Source of the DNA: an uncultured Collinsella sp.
GTDB lineage: Bacteria > Actinomycetota > Coriobacteriia > Coriobacteriales > Coriobacteriaceae
Assembly: GCA_900549535.1 (NCBI GenBank)
Contig: UROR01000052.1
Span: 1-13,277 of the forward strand
Direction: 5' to 3'
DNA length: 13,277 bases
Part shown: piece by piece, positions 6,708-12,552 of the stretch
Layout: every line of letters starts with the position of its first letter
Numbering within the stretch: the stretch's first letter is position 1
The notes under the pieces: model-generated
Seen by the model: the letters and a program-made list of their open reading frames with translations, nothing else
Told to the model about the DNA's origin: nothing
The model's database searches: none
Position numbers and translations under genes: made by a program

Positions 6708-8441
6708 ATGGCGAACGACAGCAAGACATGGCGGTGCGGAAAGTACGAGCTCAGCTTTGACCGTCCGCGCATCATGGGCGTCCTCAACGTGACGCCCGAT
6801 TCGTTTAGCGACGGCGGTGAGCACTTTGACCAGGATGCCGCTATCGAGTACGGCCTGGCGATGCTCGATGCCGGCGCCGACATCATCGACGTGGGCGGCG
6901 AGTCCACGCGCCCCGGCTTTACCCCGGTCAACCCCGACGAGGAAGCGCGTCGCGTGCTGCCCGTCGTGCGCGCGCTCGCCAAAGAGGGCGCCATCGTCTC
7001 GATCGATACGCGTCATGTGGCGGTTGCCAAGGCGGCTGTGCGCTGCGGTGCTTCGATTGTCAACGACGTGACGGGCTTCACCGATCCCAAGATGGTTGAG
7101 TTCGTTAAGACGAGCACCTGCGGCGTCATCGTAATGCACGCCGGCGAGGTCGCCGCACCCGCACGCACGCACGCGACGGTGCAGCTCGATACCTCGGCTG
7201 CGGCGTTTGTTGCCGAGAAGGCACGCGAAGCGGCTGCCGAGGCCGCGCGCGAGGCCGAGAAGCCGGCCCGTCGCCGTCGCGGCAAGCTGTTGGGCGAGCC
7301 CAAGGTTGAGGCCAAGCTTCCGGGCGGTGTGGTACAGCCCTCGCTGCCGATTGGCGAATCGGAGCCCGCGCCCGAGTCCGATCCAGAGACGCCGGCTGCC
7401 GAGCAGACCGCTCCTGCCCCTGCCGCCGCTGCGCCCGAGACCGTGCCCGCAGCTACCGAAGCCGCACCAGAGCCCAGCGACCACCTGGCCGCCATGATGC
7501 GTCGCAGCGCCCGCCGCGAGGAAGCCTATGTGCCCACCTCGCAGCTCCGCCGCTTTACCCTGCCCGATTCGGCGCCCATCATGCGCCGCGTCATGGGCTT
7601 TCTGTCCGACCAGGCCCGTACGCTCATCCATGCCGGCGTGTCGCGCGACCGTATCTGCATCGATCCCGGCCCGGGCTTTGGCAAGACGGCCAACGAAGAC
7701 ATCGTCATCCAGCGCGAGACCGCCAAGATGGCGTCGCTGGGCTATCCGCTCATGTGCGCCGTGTCGCGCAAGCGCTTTGTGGGCGCCGTCTCGGGCGTGA
7801 CCGAGGCCGCCGAGCGCGATGCCGCCACGTTTGGTGTGTGCCTGGGCGCCATCCAGGCCGGCGCCAACATCGTGCGCGTACATGACGTTGCGGGCTTTGC
7901 GCAGTTCCTGAACGGTTACTGGGCCGTTGCCAAACCGCAACCGCGCCGCGCGTTTGTGGCCGTGGGTTCCAACCTGGGGCATCGCTGCGACAACATCCGT
8001 GCTGCGCGCGACATGATTGCCGAGATCCCGCTCACCTGCGTGTCCAACTGCTCGCGCATCTACGAGAGCGAGCCGGCCTACGAGACGCGCCAGGACGCAT
8101 TTGCCAACGCCGTCATCGAGATCAAGACCGAGCTGGCTCCGCTGGTGCTGCTTGACGAGCTCATGAAGATCGAGGCCGAGCTGGGCCGCGACCGCTCCAA
8201 AAAGGCCAAGGCAAACGGCCCGCGCACCATCGACTTGGACCTGCTGTGGATGGACGGCGAGACCCACGGTGGCAAAAAGCTGCGCCTGCCGCATCCGCTC
8301 ATTGGCGAGCGCGACTTTGTGCTGGTGCCGCTCGAGGACCTGATGCACGACCCGGCACGGTTCTTCCGCTACAACGGCGTCGAGGTCAAGGAGCCCGAGG
8401 ACCGCGTGGGCCATATCGTGGGCGAATTGGGGCGTATGTAG
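6708..8441 (+). CDS. Bifunctional dihydropteroate synthase / HPPK (FolP-FolK fusion, DHPS first)
   Basis: This 577-residue fusion catalyses consecutive folate steps: pyrophosphorylation of 6-hydroxymethyl-dihydropterin (HPPK) and its condensation with p-aminobenzoate (DHPS). DHPS motifs are IMGVLNVTPDSFSDGG (22-37), ADIIDVGGESTRPG, SIDTRH, VNDVTG, VMH (H144), IDPGPGFGKT (318-327) and SRKRFVG. Between H144 and D319 there are 175 residues against about 57-75 in ordinary DHPS. The extra ~118 are an Ala/Glu/Arg stretch followed by Ala/Pro/Glu low complexity (~residues 150-260). HPPK starts near 414: FVAVGSNLG (416-424), YESEPAY, GPRTIDLDLL (504-513, metal-site D509/D511), LPHPLI. The start at 6708 is preferred because AGGAGG (6696-6701) is 6 nt upstream, while ATG 6702 directly abuts it. 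The TAG is followed immediately by the next gene's ATG. Confidence 0.94.
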   Translation: MANDSKTWRCGKYELSFDRPRIMGVLNVTPDSFSDGGEHFDQDAAIEYGLAMLDAGADIIDVGGESTRPGFTPVNPDEEARRVLPVVRALAKEGAIVSIDTRHVAVAKAAVRCGASIVNDVTGFTDPKMVEFVKTSTCGVIVMHAGEVAAPARTHATVQLDTSAAAFVAEKAREAAAEAAREAEKPARRRRGKLLGEPKVEAKLPGGVVQPSLPIGESEPAPESDPETPAAEQTAPAPAAAAPETVPAATEAAPEPSDHLAAMMRRSARREEAYVPTSQLRRFTLPDSAPIMRRVMGFLSDQARTLIHAGVSRDRICIDPGPGFGKTANEDIVIQRETAKMASLGYPLMCAVSRKRFVGAVSGVTEAAERDAATFGVCLGAIQAGANIVRVHDVAGFAQFLNGYWAVAKPQPRRAFVAVGSNLGHRCDNIRAARDMIAEIPLTCVSNCSRIYESEPAYETRQDAFANAVIEIKTELAPLVLLDELMKIEAELGRDRSKKAKANGPRTIDLDLLWMDGETHGGKKLRLPHPLIGERDFVLVPLEDLMHDPARFFRYNGVEVKEPEDRVGHIVGELGRM

Positions 8442-9143
8442 ATGATCGAGATGAATGCTGTTGCCGCTGGCACCGAGCTCGACGCGGCGCGTGACGCGGG
8501 CCGCGAGGGCGTGTCCGCGGGCTGGTGCGCGTGGAGCGTGGGTGATGCTTCGCTGACGTTTTCACTGGTTGTGCGTCCCGATGTGAACATGCACGCCTTC
8601 CACGGCCTGCCGTTTGTGGCCGCGATGGGCATGATGGATGCGCTTGTGGGCACGGCTTCGACGCCGGGGTTGGGCCTTGCCGGTAAAGTGGGTATCCAGT
8701 GGCCGAGCAATATCGTGTGCGGTGCGCCTGCGTTTGAGACGTCGCTCGCGCGTGTTGCCGTGAACGGCGGTGCCGGTGCTGCGGGCATGTTTGCCGCGGT
8801 GACGGTTGATATTGAGCGTGCGGCGCTGGGCGAGCTTGGCGTGGATATGGCAGATGAGGCGCTGATCGAGGCATTGGCCGCCGCCGTGCTGGTCCGCGTG
8901 GACACCTGGGCGGTTGCCGCCAACACGCCGCAGGGTGCCGCCGGCCCGCTGGCTCCGGTGCTGGGCGAGTACTTCGACATGGTGCCGCTGCTGGGCCGTC
9001 AGGTTGCGGCGGTGTCACCCAACGGCTTGCCGCTCGCGGTGGGCGTGTTTGCGGGCCTGGACATCTGGGGCCGCGCGACCATCAAGACCGATGCCGGCGA
9101 GCAGGAGTTTCCGCCCGAGGCCGTACGGATTCGCGGACTGTAA
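8442..9143 (+). CDS. Biotin protein ligase-like protein lacking the biotinyl-AMP loop
   Basis: This 233-residue protein shows distant but ordered similarity to BirA. WSVGDASLTFSLVVRPD (~residues 30-46) resembles the segment after the GRGRxG loop. HGLPFVAAMGMMDAL resembles the following helix, and GIQWPSNIVCG the KWPND motif. MFAAVTVDIE resembles the central GxGINV strand, and the C-terminal LGRQVAAV...GVFAGLDIWGRATIKT...EAVRIRGL the BirA SH3-like domain. Deviations: no GRGRRG biotinyl-AMP loop, Q in place of the Lys before WP, S-N for N-D, and no DNA-binding N-domain. Ligase activity is therefore doubtful; a degenerate paralogue or a protein with another role is possible. It starts on the base after the folP-folK stop, so it is co-translated with it, and a terminator follows. 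birA and coaX are neighbours in many bacteria, and coaX is next here but convergent. Confidence 0.6.
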   Translation: MIEMNAVAAGTELDAARDAGREGVSAGWCAWSVGDASLTFSLVVRPDVNMHAFHGLPFVAAMGMMDALVGTASTPGLGLAGKVGIQWPSNIVCGAPAFETSLARVAVNGGAGAAGMFAAVTVDIERAALGELGVDMADEALIEALAAAVLVRVDTWAVAANTPQGAAGPLAPVLGEYFDMVPLLGRQVAAVSPNGLPLAVGVFAGLDIWGRATIKTDAGEQEFPPEAVRIRGL

Positions 9144-9182
9144 CGCGTGGCGTTCGCGCCCAAAGATAGCGATGACAACAAG

Positions 9183-9216
9183 ACCCTCCTCGGCTGTGCC
9201 GGGGAGGGTTTCGCTT
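9183..9216 (+). terminator. Rho-independent terminator after the folate/biotin-ligase-like operon
   Basis: ACCCTCCTCGGC (9183-9194) pairs with GCCGGGGAGGGT (9198-9209) with one G-U wobble and a 3-nt loop. It is followed by a modest T-rich tail (TTCGCTTGTTT). It lies 40 nt after the stop codon at 9143. Confidence 0.75.
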
Positions 9217-9240
9217 GTTTGGGGAATGGGTTGCCGGCGC

Positions 9241-9283
9241 CCTATTCCTCAAAACCGAAAAATTTTCGTTTTTGAGGAATAGG
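9241..9283. repeat. Near-perfect 21-bp palindrome between convergent genes
   Basis: Arms 9241-9261 and 9263-9283 are complementary with a single mismatch and a 1-nt centre. They begin CCTATTCCTCAAAA and mirror to TTTTTGAGGAATAGG. It sits 49 nt beyond the coaX stop on coaX's downstream side. It lacks a T-run after the stem on either strand, so it looks like an interspersed palindrome more than a standard terminator, though it may still block read-through. Confidence 0.7.
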
Positions 9284-9331
9284 ACCGATGCGTTGCCTAG
9301 TTCGCCGCTCGCGCTCGACTTAAACCCCGCC

Positions 9332-10105
9332 TTACCCCAGCTTCTGCATGCGGCGGTAGATTTCGCAGATGCCTTTGATGGTGAGCTGCCCGTCGACCAC
9401 GTCGAAGGCATCGGTCGAATCGGCGACGATGCCGGCGAGACCGCCTGTGGCGATAACGGTGGCGTCCTCGCGGCCCAGCTCGCGCTTCATGCGAGCGACC
9501 AGGCCTTCGGCCATGGAGGCGGCGCCCATCACGGCGCCGACCTTGATGCATTCCTCGGTGTCGCGGCCGATGGCGTGCTCGGGCGCCTCGAGCGGCACGC
9601 TGGCGAGCTTGGCGGCACGGGCGGCAAGTGCGTCCATGGAGATGCGGATGCCCGGCGCGATCGCTCCGCCAATGTAATAGCCGTCCTCATCGATGACGTC
9701 GATATTGGTCGCGGTGCCAAAGTCCACCACGATTGCCGGCGCGCCGTAGAAAGTCTCGGCCGCAACGGCGTTGGCGACGCGGTCGGCACCTACGGCCTGG
9801 GGGCGCGCCGCGCGCAGTTTGGTCACCGCGGCCGTCTGCGGCCCGATAACGATGGCGTCTGCCGCGATGCGGTCGGCCACAGTGTGCCACTCGCGCGAGA
9901 GCTGCGGCACCACGCCGGCGAAGGCGATCGCGTCGACCGCGTCGAGCGAGAGGTCGTGCATCTTAAAGAAGCCCATCAGGCGCACATGGATCTCGTCGGC
10001 GGTATAGGAGCGGTCGGTGGGCATGCGCCACGACTGCACCAGCTCATCTCCGTCAAACAGGCCCATGGCCGTCTGCGTGTTTCCCATATCGATAGCGAGC
10101 AGCAT
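9332..10105 (-). CDS. coaX: Type III pantothenate kinase CoaX
   Basis: This 257-residue ASKHA-fold kinase phosphorylates pantothenate, the first step of coenzyme A synthesis, in the cytoplasm. Motifs are DMGNT (6-10, P-loop-like), GADR (106-109), DFGTATNID (128-136), the Gly-rich GGAIAPGI (146-153) and a C-terminal ATGGLA (219-224). Length and motif order are those of active CoaX enzymes. Type III kinases need a monovalent cation and are not feedback-inhibited by CoA (family knowledge). GGGAG lies 7 nt before the ATG at 10105. It is convergent with the operon at 6708-9143. The 331-residue plus-strand frame over 9215-10210 is antisense shadow. Confidence 0.96.
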   Translation of the reverse strand: MLLAIDMGNTQTAMGLFDGDELVQSWRMPTDRSYTADEIHVRLMGFFKMHDLSLDAVDAIAFAGVVPQLSREWHTVADRIAADAIVIGPQTAAVTKLRAARPQAVGADRVANAVAAETFYGAPAIVVDFGTATNIDVIDEDGYYIGGAIAPGIRISMDALAARAAKLASVPLEAPEHAIGRDTEECIKVGAVMGAASMAEGLVARMKRELGREDATVIATGGLAGIVADSTDAFDVVDGQLTIKGICEIYRRMQKLG

Positions 10106-10141
10106 GTCTACTCCCGGTGTCGGCGTAAAAGGACGCGCACC

Positions 10142-10147
10142 ATTGTA
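10142..10147 (-). promoter_or_regulatory. Possible -10 box for coaX
   Basis: On the minus strand GTATACAAT places a TACAAT -10 box at 10147-10142, about 37 nt upstream of the coaX start codon. No convincing -35 box was found 16-18 nt before it. Low-confidence consensus match. Confidence 0.3.
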
Positions 10148-10242
10148 TACGTGCCGTCGGCGGCGCTCGGCTGCGGTTCGTTCACGGCGATATGGGCTGA
10201 GGGGTTTTAAATATGAAGGAATTATGCTCTACGAGATTTTCC

Positions 10243-10271
10243 TTGCCGTTTACCGAACTCCCACGTAATAT
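10243..10271 (+). promoter_or_regulatory. Promoter of the initiator tRNA gene
   Basis: TTGCCG (10243-10248) and TAATAT (10266-10271) are separated by 17 nt. They lie 31 nt upstream of the first tRNA base, giving a short leader. The optimal spacing and position make this the best-supported promoter in the window. Confidence 0.65.
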
Positions 10272-10302
10272 TCTTTCTTGCGCACATGAGGCGCCCAGAC
10301 AT

Positions 10303-10379
10303 TGCGGGGTGGAGCAGTCTGGTAGCTCGCCGGGCTCATAACCCGGAGGTCGTAGGTTCAAATCCTGCCCCCGCGACCA
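10303..10379 (+). tRNA. tRNA-fMet (anticodon CAT, initiator)
   Basis: The 77-nt cloverleaf folds fully: acceptor GCGGGG/CCCCGC, D-stem GAGC/GCTC, anticodon stem CCGGG/CCCGG with CAT at 10337-10339, T-stem GTAGG/CCTGC, discriminator A, and encoded CCA (10377-10379). The three consecutive G-C pairs (GGG/CCC) flanking the anticodon loop and the absence of a Watson-Crick 1-72 pair mark it as the initiator. Here the 1-72 pair reads as U-G, whereas E. coli has C-A. It has its own promoter and terminator. Confidence 0.97.
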
Positions 10380-10388
10380 AGAACTTGC

Positions 10389-10419
10389 AGCTCGTCGGCC
10401 TAGCCGGCGAGCTTTTTTG
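10389..10419 (+). terminator. Rho-independent terminator of the tRNA gene
   Basis: AGCTCGTCGGC (10389-10399) pairs with GCCGGCGAGCT (10403-10413) with one G-U wobble and a 3-nt loop. A six-T run (10413-10418) follows. It begins 10 nt after the tRNA CCA. Confidence 0.9.
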
Positions 10420-10461
10420 TTATTCCGGGACTGTTCTCTCAGCCCAATTCCCAACATCTCA

Positions 10462-10611
10462 AACAAAATCTCGATCTGTAACATCTAGACCCGATTTGGG
10501 CGGCCAGGTGTTACAGATCGAGATATACCGGTGGGTTGGGTCCCGTTTGTCTAAATCTGTAACACGAGGGACGGATTTTGCCGAGTTGTTGTTACAGATT
10601 GAGATTTTGTT
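10462..10611. repeat. Four-arm inverted-repeat element based on ATCTGTAACA / TGTTACAGAT
   Basis: Pair A is ATCTCGATCTGTAACA (10468-10483) with its exact complement at 10509-10524. Pair B is AATCTGTAACA (10554-10564) with its exact complement at 10590-10600. Both loops are exactly 25 nt. The outermost arms also match each other over 22 nt with one mismatch (10462-10483 versus 10590-10611), so the element can fold as two hairpins or one large one. It sits between the tRNA terminator and the AlbA-type regulator gene. It may be an operator array, a structured RNA or a mobile palindrome. The gene-free stretch 10380-10861 otherwise holds only the terminator and the 10-bp tandem repeat. Confidence 0.8.
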
Positions 10612-10735
10612 GTTGCTCTCCTTTATGAGTGAATCTTGACTCTTTTTATTATGTGAGGCGGACGGGCTATCGATAATCACGGGCCGGATGGATTGACTTG
10701 TCGATTGATAGACTCCAATTGGAAGGAGCTGCGAC

Positions 10736-10755
10736 GACCCTTAACGATCCTTAAC
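10736..10755 (+). repeat. Tandem 10-bp repeat upstream of the AlbA-type regulator
   Basis: GACCCTTAAC (10736-10745) is followed directly by GATCCTTAAC (10746-10755), with one mismatch. The two copies lie about one helical turn apart, 107 nt before the regulator's start codon. This placement suits a protein-binding site, but no family is recognised. Confidence 0.4.
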
Positions 10756-10861
10756 TAGAAACAGTGACGTCTTAAAAACAATAAAGGGGCCGCTATGTAG
10801 GGGCCGTCTATACGATGCCTTTGACTTACACTTCTTTATGGAGCCATGTAAGGAGGCGGCA

Positions 10862-12304
10862 ATGCAGCAACCCATTGCGACAAACGATGTGATTCTATTT
10901 TCCACTCTCAGGGAGAATCAGTACTTCGATCGAAAGAGCGCCCGCAAGGATGACAAGGAGATTGCGAAGCATATTAGTGCATTCGCCAACTCGGCGGGAG
11001 GCAAGCTCGTTATCGGTATCGAGGATAATGGTGAGGTAACGGGCTTCAAGCGTAACGGCGCGCGCGACATTGAGAAATTCGAGCGCGCTGCGCTCACGAC
11101 TTGCACGCCAACCCCTATTGTCCGCAAAGACCGAATCCCCGTGGTCAATTCTTCGGGCGAGGAGGACTTCGTTCTCGTTTTGGACATCGATGCCTCGACC
11201 AACCACTCTGTTGCTCGCGTGAGCGACGGCGAGGTTTTCTTGCGGCAGGACGACAAGAGCGTGAGGCTCAGCCGCGAACAGGTATTTGCCCTCGAGTACG
11301 ATAAGGGGCAGAGAATCTTCGAGGACGAGCTTGTTGAGGATTCCTCCCTAGATGACGTGGACCATGAAGTGCTTGATCGCTACAAAGGGATTCTTGGAAC
11401 CGAAGTTTCCGACGAGCAGGTCCTTAGAAGTCGTCGTTTTATGCGTGACGGAAAGCTGACCGTTGCTGGAGCCCTGCTATTCGCGCTGGATCCGTCCGCG
11501 ATGATGCCACAGGCGCGAGTCCGTGTCCTGCGCTACGACGGCGTCAAAATGGAGACGGGCGAGCGTCTCAACATCACGAAAGAACGAAGCTTCTGTGGGC
11601 CGCTGCCTAAGGTGATCCAAGACGCCTACGAACTCATCTCGAGCATGCTCCGCGAATTTCAGTTCCTGGGGCCCGACGGGAAATTCCAGACCGTGCCTGA
11701 GTATCCTGAGTTCGCCTGGTTCGAGGGCTTGGTCAACGCGGTGACACATCGCGACTACTCGTTCCGCGGCGACTACATCCGGGTCTCGATGTTCGACGAC
11801 CGTTTGGAAATCATCAGTCCAGGCGCGCTTCCCAATATCGTGACGCTCGACAACATGAGGACCACTCGTTACTCGCGCAACCCACGCATCGCGCGCACGC
11901 TGGTTGAATTTGGTTGGGTTCGGGAACTAAACGAGGGCGTCAAGCGCATTTATACCGAGATGCAAAACTCTCTGCTCAATGATCCGGTCTACACGGAACC
12001 TGATGGGGCAAGGGTTCAGCTAACGCTTGAGAACAATATCGTTGCCAGAACCGTAAGGAGAAGCGAGGCTCTCGAGGACAAGGTATCACCGGAGGTGATC
12101 GCCTCATTGGGGGAGTATGAGCTCGCCGCCGTCAGGTTGGCCTTTGCGAACGGAAGGGTGACAGCAAGGGAGCTTGCAGCGCACATCGGGAGAAATCGCC
12201 GCACAGCAAGCCGGGTGCTTGGTAAGTTAATTGAGGAAGACGGGCTGCTCGAATGGCACGGCTCATCCCATAACGACCCAAAACAGTTCTACACGATAAG
12301 GTAA
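10862..12304 (+). CDS. AlbA_2-domain / RecG-C-like (Schlafen-type) putative DNA-binding regulator
   Basis: This 480-residue protein has an N-terminal AlbA_2 (Schlafen-like) domain: YFDRKSA (21-27), then AFANSAGGKLVIGIEDNG (40-57). A central ATPase-like, RecG-C-terminal-type domain follows: GLVNAVTHRDYS (~289-300), DRLEIISPG, SRNPRIARTL, and a GWVRELNEGVKRIYTEM stretch. The C-terminus holds a winged-helix (ELAAHIGRNRRTASRVLGKLIEEDGLL). Such proteins are annotated as transcriptional regulators or putative ATP-binding proteins; some relatives occur near mobile or defence genes. Precise function is unknown. ATG 10862 is chosen because AGGAGG (10851-10856) is 5 nt upstream; ATG 10838 lacks this. 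It stands alone between the tRNA-fMet and the AT-rich segment and is visibly less GC-rich than the housekeeping genes, suggesting accessory origin. Confidence 0.88.
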   Translation: MQQPIATNDVILFSTLRENQYFDRKSARKDDKEIAKHISAFANSAGGKLVIGIEDNGEVTGFKRNGARDIEKFERAALTTCTPTPIVRKDRIPVVNSSGEEDFVLVLDIDASTNHSVARVSDGEVFLRQDDKSVRLSREQVFALEYDKGQRIFEDELVEDSSLDDVDHEVLDRYKGILGTEVSDEQVLRSRRFMRDGKLTVAGALLFALDPSAMMPQARVRVLRYDGVKMETGERLNITKERSFCGPLPKVIQDAYELISSMLREFQFLGPDGKFQTVPEYPEFAWFEGLVNAVTHRDYSFRGDYIRVSMFDDRLEIISPGALPNIVTLDNMRTTRYSRNPRIARTLVEFGWVRELNEGVKRIYTEMQNSLLNDPVYTEPDGARVQLTLENNIVARTVRRSEALEDKVSPEVIASLGEYELAAVRLAFANGRVTARELAAHIGRNRRTASRVLGKLIEEDGLLEWHGSSHNDPKQFYTIR

Positions 12305-12319
12305 GGTGGTCGATCTATT

Positions 12320-12352
12320 TCGCACCTCTGTCGCAGTAATGTCGCACCTTTA
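12320..12352 (+). repeat. Three 11-bp-spaced TCGCA repeats at the composition boundary
   Basis: TCGCA occurs at 12320, 12331 and 12342, exactly 11 nt apart. The first and third copies extend to TCGCACCT. They lie just after the AlbA-type gene stop and immediately before the sequence turns AT-rich. The helical spacing suggests a binding-site array or a remnant of a junction. Confidence 0.45.
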
Positions 12353-12377
12353 TAATAAATAGAAATATTATTAAAAA

Positions 12378-12415
12378 TGTATTAAAAGTATTAAAAAGCT
12401 AATACTTTTAATACA
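12378..12415. repeat. 16-bp perfect AT-rich inverted repeat
   Basis: The arm at 12378-12393 (TGTATTAAAAGTATTA) is the exact complement of 12400-12415, with a 6-nt loop (AAAAGC). It is downstream of the AlbA-type gene and upstream of the AT-rich gene. It could act as a terminator or an operator; no long T-run follows on the plus strand. Confidence 0.7.
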
Positions 12416-12452
12416 AAAACGATAAGGAACTATAAAAAAATATGTAAAACTA

Positions 12453-12481
12453 TTCCCAAAAAAAGGTTGTTATGGTAGAAT
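12453..12481 (+). promoter_or_regulatory. Extended -10 promoter candidate for the AT-rich gene
   Basis: TG-G-TAGAAT (12473-12481) forms an extended -10 box, with TTCCCA (12453-12458) 17 nt upstream of the hexamer. It would give a leader of about 65 nt that includes the inverted repeat at 12497-12532. AT-rich DNA produces chance matches, so support is moderate. Confidence 0.4.
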
Positions 12482-12496
12482 AAAAAAAAGAGATAA

Positions 12497-12532
12497 TATA
12501 TCCATGAAAAATATAAAAAAACTATGGATATA
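12497..12532 (+). repeat. Inverted repeat in the leader of the AT-rich gene
   Basis: TATATCCAT (12497-12505) pairs with ATGGATATA (12524-12532) across an 18-nt A-rich loop. It ends 8 nt before the AGGAG ribosome-binding site (12540-12544) of the gene starting at 12553. It could influence translation or be an operator. Confidence 0.5.
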
Positions 12533-12552
12533 CGAATATAGGAGTAGTATAG

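Noticed and set aside
5267..6994. Minus-strand open frame of 575 codons spanning xth, sir2 and the folate gene start
   Set aside because: High-GC antisense or out-of-frame reading across three well-supported genes, with no domain recognisable.
6510..8414. Minus-strand open frame of 634 codons opposite the folate gene
   Set aside because: Antisense artefact of GC-rich codons; the plus strand encodes motif-complete DHPS and HPPK.
9215..10210. Plus-strand open frame of 331 codons opposite coaX
   Set aside because: Antisense to CoaX, which has all motifs and a ribosome-binding site on the minus strand.
10182..10484. Minus-strand 100-codon frame containing WSRGQDLNLRPPGYEPG
   Set aside because: This peptide is the well-known spurious translation of the antisense of a tRNA gene (here tRNA-fMet); it is not a protein.
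10303..12350. tRNA-fMet as an attachment site of an integrated island
   Set aside because: No integrase gene and no duplicated tRNA 3' end were found downstream within the window, so an att pair is not supported.
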